Shown here: piece by piece, positions 37,226 through 45,419 of the stretch
Layout: each line of letters starts with the position of its first letter
How positions within the stretch are numbered: position 1 is the first letter of the stretch
Origin: Marinibaculum pumilum
GTDB lineage: Bacteria > Pseudomonadota > Alphaproteobacteria > Ferrovibrionales > Ferrovibrionaceae
DNA: 64,000 bases
Reading direction: 5' to 3'
Assembly (NCBI RefSeq): GCF_042646425.1
Contig: NZ_JBHRTR010000028.1
Location: 682,001 to 746,000, forward strand
Program-made: the position numbers and the translations under genes
Notes under the pieces: generated by a model
Told to the model about the DNA's origin: nothing
Seen by the model: the letters and a program-made list of their open reading frames with translations, nothing else
Database searches by the model: none

Positions 37226-38500
37226 CCCGCCGCCTGCCGCCATGCCGCCGCTCGGCGCGCCGCGGGGCACCGCGCTGCGCCTGGGTGCCTTCTACGGCGC
37301 CATCTTCGCCTTCATCGGCGTGCAGCTTCCGTTCTGGCCGGTCTGGCTGAAGGCGCAGGGGCTGGACCCGGCCGCGCTCAGCCTGGTCCTGTCGGCCCCG
37401 GTCTGGCTGCGCCTGGCGATGCCGGCGGTGGCGCCATGGGTGGACCGCAGCGGCCTGCGGCGCCAGGCGATCGTCGCCGGCATGTGGCTGTCGGTCGCCG
37501 CCCTGGCGGCCTTCGCCCTGGTCACCGGCTTCTGGCCGCTGCTGATCGTGTCGGTCTGGCTGGGCCTGGTCTTCGGCCCGCTGGTGCCGCTGGCTGACAA
37601 CCTGACCATGCTGCATGTCTATGCCTGGAACCTGGACTATGGCCGGATCCGGCTCTGGGGATCGGTGACCTTCATCCTGGCCAATCTGGGCGCCGGTGCG
37701 CTGCTGGGCGACTTCCCGGTCGACGTGATCCTGTACCTGCTGCTGGCGCTGGCGGTGATCGGCGGGCTGATCGCGCTGGCCCTGCCGGCCGCCCCGGATG
37801 CCGCCGCGCGACCGCAGGCCGCCGCTTCAGCGGCGGGGCCCGCGCCCCCCCNNNNNNNNNNNNNNNNNNNNNNNNNNNNNNNNNNNNNNNNNNNNNNNNN
37901 NNNNNNNNNNNNNNNNNNNNNNNNNNNNNNNNNNNNNNNNNNNNNNNNNNNNNNNNGCTGTCCGGCGCGCTGGCCCAGTCCAGCCATGCGATGCTCTACG
38001 CCTTCGGCAGCCTGCACTGGCAGTCGATCGGCATCCCGGACCCGGTGATCGGCCTGCTCTGGGCCGTCGGCGTGGTGGCGGAGATCGCGCTGTTCGCGGT
38101 GTCCAACCGCGCGGTGCGGCTGTGCGGGCCGATCGGCCTGCTGCTGGCCGGCGCAGGCGCCGGCATGCTGCGCTGGACCGCGACAGCCTTCACCGCGGAC
38201 CTGGCGATCCTGCTGGCGCTGCAGGTGATGCACGGGCTGACCTTCGGCGCGGCGCATCTGGGGGCCATGCATTTCATCGCCCGGGCCGTGGCGCGCCCCT
38301 GGTCGGCGACGGCGCAGGTGCTCTATTCCGCCGCCTCCGGCGGGGTCGGGCTGGGGCTGGGGCTGCTGGTCGCCGGACAGCTCTACGAGCGCTTCGGCTT
38401 CCTGTCGATGCTGGCGATGGCGCTGGTCTCCACCCTGGCGCTGGCGGGCTTCGCCTGGCTGGGGCTGCGCTGGCGGGGCCGGGTCATGGGCCCCACCTGA
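37209..38500 (+). CDS. MFS transporter (HcaT/PPP-like), interrupted by an assembly gap
   Basis: An MFS_1-like permease of the 3-phenylpropionate transporter (HcaT) type. The N-terminal half begins GAFYGAIFAFIGVQLPFWPVWL and includes NLDYGRIRLWGSVTFILANLGAG; the C-terminal half is intact after the gap, ending in LRWRGRVMGPT. About 395 residues are visible, close to family length, so little is missing. The two halves are in different frames across the 105-N gap, so the N count is not the real length, or an indel exists in the C-rich flank. The start at 37209 overlaps the flavoprotein gene by 17 nt; an ATG at 37242 is the alternative. Confidence 0.8.
37852..37956. other. assembly gap (105 N)
   Basis: A run of 105 undetermined bases inside the transporter gene, in the region encoding the central cytoplasmic loop. 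It is preceded by seven C residues in a Pro/Ala-rich coding stretch, a composition that often breaks short-read assemblies. Confidence 0.99.
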
Positions 38501-38513
38501 GCTTTCAGGCGCC

Positions 38514-39083
38514 TCAGTCCTTCGCGCGCTCCATATAGGTGCTGTCCGCGGTGTACACGACGATCCGGGTGCCGACGCCGATATGCGGCGGTACCATCAC
38601 CCGGATGCCGTTTTCGCAGAGCGACGGCTTGTAGGAGGAGGAGGCGGTCTGCCCCTTCACCACCGGCTCCGTCTCCAGCACCTCCAGGGTGACGGTCTGC
38701 GGCATCTGCACCGCCACGGCCTTGCCCTCGTACAGGGACAGGCGGACCTGCATGCCCTCCTGCAGGAAGACCTTCGGCTCGCCGATGACCTCGCCGTCCA
38801 CCGCGACCTGTTCGAAGGTCTCGGTGTCCATGAAGGTGAACATGTCGCCTTCCTGGAACAGGAACTGGAACTCCTGCTCGTCGATGAAGGCGCGCTCCAC
38901 CGATTCCGTGGTGCGGAAGCGCTCGTTCGTCTTGACCCCGTCGACGACGCCGCGCATTTCCAGCTGCGTCACGGCGGCGCCCTTGCCGGGCTGCACGTTC
39001 TGCGCCTTCAGAACGACGAACAGCTTGTCGTTCATGATGATCACGTTGCCGGCGCGGATCTGGCTCGCATTCACCTTGGCCAT
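38514..39083 (-). CDS. efp: elongation factor P
   Basis: A 189-residue EF-P, which enters the ribosomal E site to relieve stalling at polyproline. The three beta-barrel domains are normal (residues 1-65, 66-127, 128-189) with the C-terminal signature GIRVMVPPHIGVGTRIVV. The modifiable lysine is K34 in the loop QPGKGAA, the site of beta-lysylation by EpmA; the divergent neighbour encodes EpmA, which supports this modification route. The start at 39083 is followed by the expected MAKVNASQIRAGNVI; longer frames upstream are not conserved. Confidence 0.96.
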   Translation of the reverse strand: MAKVNASQIRAGNVIIMNDKLFVVLKAQNVQPGKGAAVTQLEMRGVVDGVKTNERFRTTESVERAFIDEQEFQFLFQEGDMFTFMDTETFEQVAVDGEVIGEPKVFLQEGMQVRLSLYEGKAVAVQMPQTVTLEVLETEPVVKGQTASSSYKPSLCENGIRVMVPPHIGVGTRIVVYTADSTYMERAKD

Positions 39084-39243
39084 GCGGATATGTCCTGTTC
39101 TCTTGGCGGATGGGCAGGGCCCGCCGGCGCTGATGGCGCGGCCGCCTGCCGCAGGGCGGGCGGTGCCGGTCGTCGATGGGGCGGGCCGTGCCGCCGCTGC
39201 CCCGGATCGGCCCGTGGCGCGGCGTGGATGAAAATCGCGGCGG

Positions 39244-39272
39244 AACCTAGCAACTCGGCCGGCGACCGGCAA
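39244..39272 (-). promoter_or_regulatory. candidate efp promoter
   Basis: On the minus strand TTGCCG (39272-39267), a 17-bp spacer and TAGGTT (39249-39244) form a plausible vegetative promoter. It would give efp a leader of about 155 nt. It lies only 21 bp from the epmA start on the other strand. Confidence 0.45.
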
Positions 39273-39292
39273 GAAATGCGATGGAGGCATGA

Positions 39293-40369
39293 GTGGCAGA
39301 AGCGGACGGTCCGGCGATGAATGGCCCGGCCTGGTGGCAGCCGGCGCGCCACGCGGCGCGGCGCGGCCATCTGGCCTGCCGCGCCAGGGTGGTGAAGGGG
39401 CTGCGTGCCTGGTTCGACGCGGCCGGCTTCGTGGAGGTGGAAACCCCGGCCCTGCAGGTCAGCCCCGGCATGGAGCCGCACCTGCAGGCCTTCGCCACGG
39501 AACTGCGCCGGCCCGACGGGGCGGCGGCGATGCGCTACCTGCACACCTCGCCCGAATTCGCGATGAAGAAGCTGCTGGTGGCGGGCGAGCCGCGGATCTT
39601 CCAGATCGCCCATACCTTCCGCAACGCGGAGGGCTCCGACCTGCACCATCCGGAATTCACCATGCTGGAATGGTACCGGGCCGATGCGGACTATCGCGAC
39701 ATCATGGCCGACTGCGAGGCGCTGCTGGCCGCCGTTGCGGCCGCGGCAGGGATCGGGCAGTGGCGCCATGGCGGCCGCGCCTGCGCCGCGGATGCCGGCT
39801 GCGAGCGCCTGACAGTGGCGGACGCCTTCCGCCGCCATGCCGGCATCGATCTCGATCCGGTCTGGCCGGCGGCGGACGGCGGGCGGCCGCGGCCGGCTCC
39901 ACTGCGGGCGCTGGCCGATGCCGCCGGGGTTCGCAGCGATGACGGCGACGATTGGGACGACCTGTTCTTCCGCATCTTCCTGGAGCGGGTGGAACCCTGC
40001 CTGGGCGTCGACCGGCCGACCATCCTGTACGACTATCCCGCCCACATGGCCGCCCTGTCGCGACTGAAGCCCGACCGGCCCGACATTGCGGAACGGTTCG
40101 AGCTCTATATCTGCGGGCTGGAGCTGGCGAATGCCTTCAGCGAGCTGACCGACGCGGCGGAGCAGGAAGCGCGCTTCCTGCACGACCAGGCGGAGAAGCG
40201 CCGCCTCTACGGCGACGAGGTGCCGATCGACCGCGACTTCCTGGCCGCCCTGGCGCATGGCATGCCGCGCGCCGCCGGCATCGCGCTGGGGGTCGACCGG
40301 CTGGCGATGCTGGCATCCGGTGCGGACCGCATCGACCAGGTGCTCTGGGTGCCGGTCGCCGCCCCCTGA
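39293..40369 (+). CDS. epmA: EF-P lysine aminoacylase EpmA (PoxA/GenX)
   Basis: A 358-residue class II LysRS paralogue without the anticodon-binding domain, which attaches (R)-beta-lysine to EF-P K34. Class II motifs are visible: motif 2 FQIAHTFRNAEGSDLHHPEFTMLEWY region (about 103-128) and motif 3 GIALGVDRLAML near the end. Length fits EpmA (about 325-360) and not LysRS (about 500). The GTG at 39293 has a GGAGG 5 nt upstream and is preferred to ATG 39317. It is divergent from efp. EpmB, the lysine aminomutase supplying beta-lysine, is not in the window. Confidence 0.93.
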   Translation: MAEADGPAMNGPAWWQPARHAARRGHLACRARVVKGLRAWFDAAGFVEVETPALQVSPGMEPHLQAFATELRRPDGAAAMRYLHTSPEFAMKKLLVAGEPRIFQIAHTFRNAEGSDLHHPEFTMLEWYRADADYRDIMADCEALLAAVAAAAGIGQWRHGGRACAADAGCERLTVADAFRRHAGIDLDPVWPAADGGRPRPAPLRALADAAGVRSDDGDDWDDLFFRIFLERVEPCLGVDRPTILYDYPAHMAALSRLKPDRPDIAERFELYICGLELANAFSELTDAAEQEARFLHDQAEKRRLYGDEVPIDRDFLAALAHGMPRAAGIALGVDRLAMLASGADRIDQVLWVPVAAP

Positions 40370-40387
40370 GGCGTTCGGGCCGGGTCC

Positions 40388-40726
40388 TCAGAACAGCCCG
40401 GGCTGGGCGAACAGCCGGACGTCGTCGCGATCCTCCACCTCGATCACCCAAAGGTCCGGGTCGCGCTTCAGGGCGCGTTCGATGCGGGCGGCGCAGTCGG
40501 CCTCCTCCAGGGTCTCGCCGTCATGCGGCCGGATCCAGGTGAGGCGACCCTGGGGGTCGCGCGCCTGGGTCCAGAGGCAGATCCCGCGGCCCCGCCGGTC
40601 CTGCTTGATCATCAGCCCACCGGCATCCTCGTCGCCGCGATGCAGGATCGCGATCGGGATCGCCGCCCGGTCGTGCAGGCGCACCATGGCGTTGACCCAG
40701 AGGTGCGTCTTGAGTCTGTATTCCAT
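40388..40726 (-). CDS. DUF1491 family protein
   Basis: A 112-residue protein of the DUF1491 family, found almost only in alphaproteobacteria. Conserved sequences are RLKTHLWVNAMVR at the start, the RGDEDAGGLMIK strand, and the acidic C-terminal DLWVIEVEDRD. No catalytic motif or membrane segment is seen. Function unknown. It converges on epmA with an 18-nt gap and is divergent from the Bax-like gene. Confidence 0.85.
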   Translation of the reverse strand: MEYRLKTHLWVNAMVRLHDRAAIPIAILHRGDEDAGGLMIKQDRRGRGICLWTQARDPQGRLTWIRPHDGETLEEADCAARIERALKRDPDLWVIEVEDRDDVRLFAQPGLF

Positions 40727-40837
40727 CGCTTGGCGGCCGTTCCGATGCAGTACTGGCGGTGAAAACGGGCATGATGCGGGAAAATCTCCGCCCCCGGTCT
40801 AGGCGAAGATGCCGCCGAAGTGTTAGGGACTTCAACC

Positions 40838-41899
40838 ATGTTCCAAAGCCAGCCGCAGGATCCGTCGCCGCAGAACCAGCGCCGACGCCAGATGTTTCTG
40901 CTGGCACTCTTTGCGCTCGGGGTGCTTGTCCTCGGCCGCATGGGGGTGCTGGACGATGGCGGCTTCCTTGGCGGCGGGCTCGGCAATACCGGCGCCGATG
41001 CGGTGCGCTTCCAGCCCTACAGGTCGGTGGCAGACCTTGAGCGCACCCTGCAACGGACCGGCTACGACCTGACCTCCGTCGCCGCGGCTTCGCCGGCGGA
41101 AGTGCCGCGGCTGTTCGTCGACCGCCTGCCGGAAGGGTGGTCTGCGCTGCCCGCGCCGCAGCGGGACCGGCTGTTCGTGGCGGTGCTGCTGCCGCTGGTC
41201 CTGTCGGTCAACGACCGGATGCAGGACCTGCGCGACCGCCTGGCGACGATCGCGGATGCCCCGGATGCCGGGGCGCTCGGCGATGCCGAACTTTCCCTCC
41301 TGGCGGAGGTTGCGGCCGCCCTTGCCGCGCCGGGCCTGACCGCCGCGCGCGCGGAGCAGGAGCCGCTGGCCGTAGCCGCCGCTCTGGCCGACCGGCTCGG
41401 CCCCCTGCCGGTCGCCCTGACCATCGCGCAGGCCGCCCAGGAGAGCGACTGGGGACAGGCGACCACCGACGGGGGCGGGCCGGCGAGCCTGTTCGCGACG
41501 GGGGGCGAGCCACTGCTGGCGACAGGCCCCTTCGCATCGCCGCTCCGGGTGCCCGGAAGCCCGCCGGAAGGGGTGGCGGACCTGTGGTCGGCGCTTGCGG
41601 TGCGGGCGATGAGCCTGGCCGCTGCGCCCCGCTTCGCCGGTTTCCGTGCCGAACGCGCCGCGCTGGAAGCCCGCCACGCGCCGCTGGACGGGGGGGCGCT
41701 GACCGAAACCCTCGCCCCCGGCGGCGATGCCGCCGAAATCGCGGCGTTGGTCGAAGCGCACGCGCTCGCGGCCTACGAGACGGCGCGGCTGGCACCCCCG
41801 CCGGCCCTGGTGCTCGTCGCCCGCCCGGGCGAGGCAGGCGATGCGAACGTGGGTGTGAGCGGCGGCGAACCGGCCGCGAACGGCGGACGCGGCGGATGA
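40838..41899 (+). CDS. Bax-like peptidoglycan glucosaminidase-family protein
   Basis: A 353-residue protein with a short cytoplasmic N-terminus, one TM helix (about 19-37) and a periplasmic domain like the E. coli Bax protein, a glucosaminidase-superfamily member. Key stretches are RLFVAVLLPLVLSVNDRM and ALTIAQAAQESDWG with the likely catalytic E202, then SLFATGG. It probably cleaves or senses peptidoglycan. The C-terminal 60 or so residues are Ala/Gly-rich. Its stop overlaps the next start (ATGA), so the membrane protein after it is translationally coupled. Confidence 0.82.
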   Translation: MFQSQPQDPSPQNQRRRQMFLLALFALGVLVLGRMGVLDDGGFLGGGLGNTGADAVRFQPYRSVADLERTLQRTGYDLTSVAAASPAEVPRLFVDRLPEGWSALPAPQRDRLFVAVLLPLVLSVNDRMQDLRDRLATIADAPDAGALGDAELSLLAEVAAALAAPGLTAARAEQEPLAVAAALADRLGPLPVALTIAQAAQESDWGQATTDGGGPASLFATGGEPLLATGPFASPLRVPGSPPEGVADLWSALAVRAMSLAAAPRFAGFRAERAALEARHAPLDGGALTETLAPGGDAAEIAALVEAHALAAYETARLAPPPALVLVARPGEAGDANVGVSGGEPAANGGRGG

Positions 41900-42402
41900 C
41901 CCTGCCCGCACATGGACCCAAGCCGCTCGGCCTGCGGCGCAGCAAACGGCGCTGGGCGTTCAGCCTGACCCGGTTCGGCGCCGTCACCCTGTTCGCGCTG
42001 GTCCTTGTGCACCTGGCCTTCCTCTACGTGGTGGCCGACCAGTCGCCCGCCTGGGCGCATGGCATGCGCGCGGTGCAGGACCTGCTGCTGGCGGATGCCG
42101 GGGCGCGGGGCCTGGCCGGCTGGCTGTTCGTGATCCTGGCCCTGCTCTGTGCCGTGGCGCTCTGGTCCGCGGCCAGCCGGGCGGCAGCCCTGCTGTTCTT
42201 CGGCGTGTCCCTGTGGGACGCCTGGTGGCGGATCTGGGAATTGGAACAGCGCGCCCAGAGCGGCCTGGGCTATGAATTCCTGCCCTATTTCGGGGCCCTG
42301 GTCGCCTTCATCGCCCTGTTCGCGTCGGTCCTGGCGCTGATCGGCAGCCTGTTCGCCGACCGCTCCGGCGGCAGCCGGATCGACGGCAGCCTGATCGACT
42401 GA
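41896..42402 (+). CDS. unknown protein with four membrane helices
   Basis: A 168-residue membrane protein not recognised. Helices lie at about 24-46, 72-90, 95-112 and 130-153; the N-terminus is basic (GLRRSKRRWAFSLTRFG), and the loop after helix 3 is acidic and aromatic (WDAWWRIWELEQRAQ). ATG overlaps the Bax-like stop by 4 nt, so both are made together; it could be a membrane partner of that hydrolase. A terminator-like hairpin follows. Confidence 0.75.
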   Translation: MTLPAHGPKPLGLRRSKRRWAFSLTRFGAVTLFALVLVHLAFLYVVADQSPAWAHGMRAVQDLLLADAGARGLAGWLFVILALLCAVALWSAASRAAALLFFGVSLWDAWWRIWELEQRAQSGLGYEFLPYFGALVAFIALFASVLALIGSLFADRSGGSRIDGSLID

Positions 42403-42445
42403 AGGGGTTGCAGGGGGCGGCGGCCGGGCGGACCGCCGGTTGTGT

Positions 42446-42483
42446 CGATCGGGGAACAATCGGCCCCCGGTCGTTGTTATCTT
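42446..42483 (+). terminator. intrinsic terminator after the Bax-like operon
   Basis: Stem CGATCGGGG (42446-42454) with CCCCGGTCG (42465-42473), one T-G wobble, a 10-nt loop, then the T-rich TTGTTATCTT. It begins 43 nt after the stop of the four-helix membrane protein. Confidence 0.55.
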
Positions 42484-42753
42484 CGGCCCTCTGATCCCGC
42501 AGGGGAAACTGTCCTCGCCTTTGCCTTTCGCAGCCTGGACTTTCCCGCCCGGACCCTTACCGTTTCATGAAGGCAGCCCCGATTCGGGCGTCGGGGCCAT
42601 GCAGGGCCCGGTGGCGAGGTCCGCCTACGACCGGGCCGGAATGGCAGTACAGCTTGCTCAACCGGCCGCGCGCATTGCCGCGGCGCCCAACTCCCGGAGG
42701 GTGCCAACCCCGGTGGGCGAAATGGGCCGAGCGTCAACAGGACAGGAGAGTAG
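42484..42753. other. 270-nt leader region without a gene
   Basis: Between the terminator and the next gene no frame with coding character is seen on either strand. The first 90 nt are less G+C-rich than the neighbours (pyrimidine-rich CTTTGCCTTTCGC) and may hold the promoter of the downstream gene; I do not see a convincing -35/-10 pair. The last part supplies a CAGGAGAG ribosome site. Confidence 0.4.
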
Positions 42754-43362
42754 ATGGGCTGGGAACGGCTGAACAGGGACCGCCTGGCGAAGGTCCTGGC
42801 ACTGACCGGATCCGACCGGGACGGCGAAGCCCTTGCCGCCCTCCGCAAAGCCAACGGCATGCTCAGCACCGTCGGCCTCAATTTCGGCGACCTGGCCCGG
42901 CGGCTCGACGAACCCTCCTCCTACAGCCCCCATGCCTCGGACGATCGGGCAGCGCCTGAACCCCCGCCCGAACGCCCGTCCGGCAAGGGCGAGGCGGGTG
43001 CGCGGGCGGAGATCCGCGTCCTTCTGCACCAGATCTCCGAACTGCATGGCCGCCTGGCCCGGGCGGAGGCCGAGAGTGCCTTCCAGCAGGCCGAGGCGCA
43101 GCACTGGCACGACCTCACGATCGAGGCGGCGCGCTATGTCTGCCTGCTGGAGGAGGAGCTCTTCGCCGTCCGCCGTGCGCTGGAAGCGGCGGACAGGACG
43201 GCGGAGGCGGAGCCCGCCCGTCCAGGGGCGGTCCTGGCGCCGGCCGGCCATCACGTGGCGGACCCTGCCGAGCGCGAGAAATCGGCGGCCAGCGCGGGCG
43301 GCGCGCTCGGCGAACGAATCGCCCAGTTCGTCGCCTGGCAGAAGACCCTCTCGCGCGCCTGA
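42754..43362 (+). CDS. unknown soluble protein with coiled coil
   Basis: A 202-residue protein. The N-terminus RDRLAKVLALTGSDRDGEALAALRKANGML resembles a short helical domain seen at the start of several alphaproteobacterial proteins of unknown role. A Pro-rich linker follows (about 60-80) and then a long helix rich in Ala/Glu (about 82-150) likely to form a coiled coil; no membrane helix. It has a good AGGAGAG site and a strong terminator 17 nt after the stop, so it is its own transcription unit. Confidence 0.75.
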   Translation: MGWERLNRDRLAKVLALTGSDRDGEALAALRKANGMLSTVGLNFGDLARRLDEPSSYSPHASDDRAAPEPPPERPSGKGEAGARAEIRVLLHQISELHGRLARAEAESAFQQAEAQHWHDLTIEAARYVCLLEEELFAVRRALEAADRTAEAEPARPGAVLAPAGHHVADPAEREKSAASAGGALGERIAQFVAWQKTLSRA

Positions 43363-43379
43363 GCCGCCCTTGCCCGACC

Positions 43380-43419
43380 CTGCCCGCGGCCGCCGACCGG
43401 CCGCGGCAGGTGGCGTTTT
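43380..43419 (+). terminator. strong intrinsic terminator
   Basis: CTGCCCGCGGCCG (43380-43392), loop CCGAC, CGGCCGCGGCAG (43398-43409), a 12-bp stem with one bulged C, then GTGGCG and TTTT. It ends the transcript of the 202-residue unknown protein. Confidence 0.6.
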
Positions 43420-43441
43420 GCCCCCGACTGTGAAAAGTTTA

Positions 43442-43461
43442 CCCTTGCGATGCTGCAAGGG
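43442..43461. promoter_or_regulatory. 7-bp hairpin in the leader of the next gene
   Basis: CCCTTGC-gatgct-GCAAGGG is a perfect inverted repeat 81 nt before the start at 43543, directly after the AT-rich GTGAAAAGTTTA. It may be an operator or a transcript hairpin. Confidence 0.35.
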
Positions 43462-43542
43462 GCGGCCGGGGACCGTGCCGCAGCCATGTTCTGAACAATG
43501 GCGGCAAAGGGCGCGGGGCGCCGCCTGGCAAGTGAGGACGCC

Positions 43543-44088
43543 ATGAAGAACTGGGGCACCGGAAGCGGCGGCAGTTCCGATACTGCGGAAAGCGATCTCT
43601 ATTCTCCGCGGGATCTCGAGCGTGCCGAGGCGATCATGGAAGCGGTCGGCGACGACACCGCCGAACTCTTCGGCGTGCTGCGCAACGGCATGACCGGCCG
43701 GTCCGGGGCACGCGCCGGCGGCGGCGGCAAGGATGCCCGCGACCGCATCCTGCAGACCTTCGGCGAAATCCGTTCCGAGGCCTTCCAGGAGGCCGCGGAT
43801 TCCGCGCGGCGCTTCGCCGCCATGTGCATGGGCGCGGCGGACCAGGTCAATGACGTCCACAACCGTCGCATCGCGCGCTGCGTGGCGGAACTGTTCGAGG
43901 AGTTCGCCCAGCGGGTCGACCGGGTCCACCCCGTCGCCCGCACGGCGCTGCGCGACGACCGCAACCGCGACGAGGGCGGGGATGAAGGCACGGCGCAGGC
44001 CCGCCGGGACGTCGCCCGCGGGCGCCGGGACGGCGATGGCGAGGAGGCCGGCATCGGCCTGATCGTCGACAACCAGCCGCGCCGCTGA
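43543..44088 (+). CDS. unknown charged helical protein
   Basis: A 181-residue hydrophilic protein, not recognised. The N-terminus is Gly/Ser-rich (WGTGSGGSS), residues 25-135 are predicted helical with regular hydrophobics (FGEIRSEAFQEAADSARRFAAMCMGAADQVND), and the last 45 are Arg/Asp/Gly-rich and likely disordered. There is no signal peptide. It lies 183 nt upstream of the second RND system; regulatory involvement is possible but not shown. Confidence 0.7.
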   Translation: MKNWGTGSGGSSDTAESDLYSPRDLERAEAIMEAVGDDTAELFGVLRNGMTGRSGARAGGGGKDARDRILQTFGEIRSEAFQEAADSARRFAAMCMGAADQVNDVHNRRIARCVAELFEEFAQRVDRVHPVARTALRDDRNRDEGGDEGTAQARRDVARGRRDGDGEEAGIGLIVDNQPRR

Positions 44089-44136
44089 CGGAAATTTGCA
44101 ACACCGCCCGCGGGGCCTGACCGCGACGCGGGGATT

Positions 44137-44170
44137 TTGCGTCGCACAAGCGACAGCCTTTCGCTAGACT
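44137..44170 (+). promoter_or_regulatory. candidate promoter/operator of RND system 2
   Basis: A palindrome GTCGC-acaa-GCGAC (44141-44154) overlaps the region upstream of a possible -10 TAGACT (44165-44170), about 100 nt before the adaptor start. A repressor site over the promoter is a reasonable inference; no local regulator gene is present. Confidence 0.35.
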
Positions 44171-44271
44171 GCGGGCACAGGTGATTTTCAGGTGCCGGCA
44201 GGTCCGGCACCGTGGGGAGGCGGTGTGCCGGCCGGTCGTGGCCAGGTGCCTGCCCCAGGGGTAACAGGCCA

Positions 44272-45381
44272 ATGATCTGGCGCTTTGTCGTCGTGGCGGT
44301 CATTATCGCCGCGGCCTTCTACGGACTTCATACTTTCCAGGGCTTCAAGGAGAAGATGATCAGCCAGGCCGTCGCGCAGCAGCAGGCGGGCGGCTCGATC
44401 ACGATTTCTGCCGAGGCGATCAAGGAAGCGACCTGGCAGAACCGGCTGGAATCGGTGGGCAGCCTGCAGGCGGTGCAGGGCGTGGACCTGGCGCCGGAAG
44501 TCTCCGGTGTCGTGACCCAGGTGAACTTCGACTCCGGACAGGACGTGAAGCAGGGCGACCTGCTCGTGCAGATCAACGACGATGTGGAGGAGGCGGCCCT
44601 GAAGGGCGAACGCGCCTCCGCCTCGCAGGCCCAGAAGCAGTTCGAGCGCTACAACACCCTGGCGAAGCGGGGCGACCAATCGCAGTCCAGCGTCGACGAG
44701 CAGCGCGCGCGCTGGCAGGAAGCCGAATCCTCGGTCGAGCAGACCGAGGCGCAGATCGCGCAGAAGAACATCCTGGCGCCGTTCGACGGCCGGCTTGGCA
44801 TCCGCCAGGTCAATCTGGGCCAGTATGTCAGCGCTGGCACGGTGATGGTCACCCTGCAGGACCTGCACCAGATCTACGTCAATTTCTCGCTTCCCGCCCA
44901 GCATCTCGCCAAGCTGAAGGTGGGCCTGGACCTGGATGTCACGACGGACGCCTATCCGGGCGAGACCTTCAAGGCGAAGCTGACCTCGCTGGACGCCGTG
45001 GTCGACCAGAGCACCCGCAACATCACGGTCCAGGGCACCCTGCCCAATCCCGACCGCAAGCTGCTGCCGGGCCTGTTCGTCAATGTCCGGGTCCTGCTGC
45101 CGGCGTCGGAGCAGGTGCTCACGGTGCCGGAGACCGCGATCACCTACTCCCTGTTCGGCGATTCCGTCTACCTGGTCGAGGATTCCGGGGACCAGAAGGT
45201 GGTGAAGCAGGTCTTCGTCACGGTCGGCAACCGCCGCGGCGACGAGGTCGCGATCAGCGGCGACATCAAGGCAGGTGACACGGTCGTCACTTCCGGGCAG
45301 ACGAAGCTGCGCAACGGCACCGCCGTCAAGATCAACAACACGGTCACCCTCGGGCCGCGCAAAGACTTGCCGCGCGGCTGA
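44272..45381 (+). CDS. RND efflux periplasmic adaptor, system 2
   Basis: A 369-residue HlyD/AcrA-type adaptor anchored by one N-terminal TM helix (about 3-22) with no cleavage site, so it is membrane-tethered. The lipoyl halves are APEVSGVVTQVNFDSGQDVKQGDLLVQIN and ILAPFDGRLGIRQVNLGQYV, flanking a coiled-coil hairpin (about 100-160). The beta-barrel contains NFSLPAQHLAKLKVG. This resembles the MexA-like adaptors of MexGHI/MdtA-type pumps. The pump gene begins 38 nt later. Composition is a little less G+C-extreme than the neighbours. Confidence 0.92.
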   Translation: MIWRFVVVAVIIAAAFYGLHTFQGFKEKMISQAVAQQQAGGSITISAEAIKEATWQNRLESVGSLQAVQGVDLAPEVSGVVTQVNFDSGQDVKQGDLLVQINDDVEEAALKGERASASQAQKQFERYNTLAKRGDQSQSSVDEQRARWQEAESSVEQTEAQIAQKNILAPFDGRLGIRQVNLGQYVSAGTVMVTLQDLHQIYVNFSLPAQHLAKLKVGLDLDVTTDAYPGETFKAKLTSLDAVVDQSTRNITVQGTLPNPDRKLLPGLFVNVRVLLPASEQVLTVPETAITYSLFGDSVYLVEDSGDQKVVKQVFVTVGNRRGDEVAISGDIKAGDTVVTSGQTKLRNGTAVKINNTVTLGPRKDLPRG

Positions 45382-45419
45382 CGGCCGGCGGCAACCGACA
45401 ACAGGTCCAGGCGGCCCCC

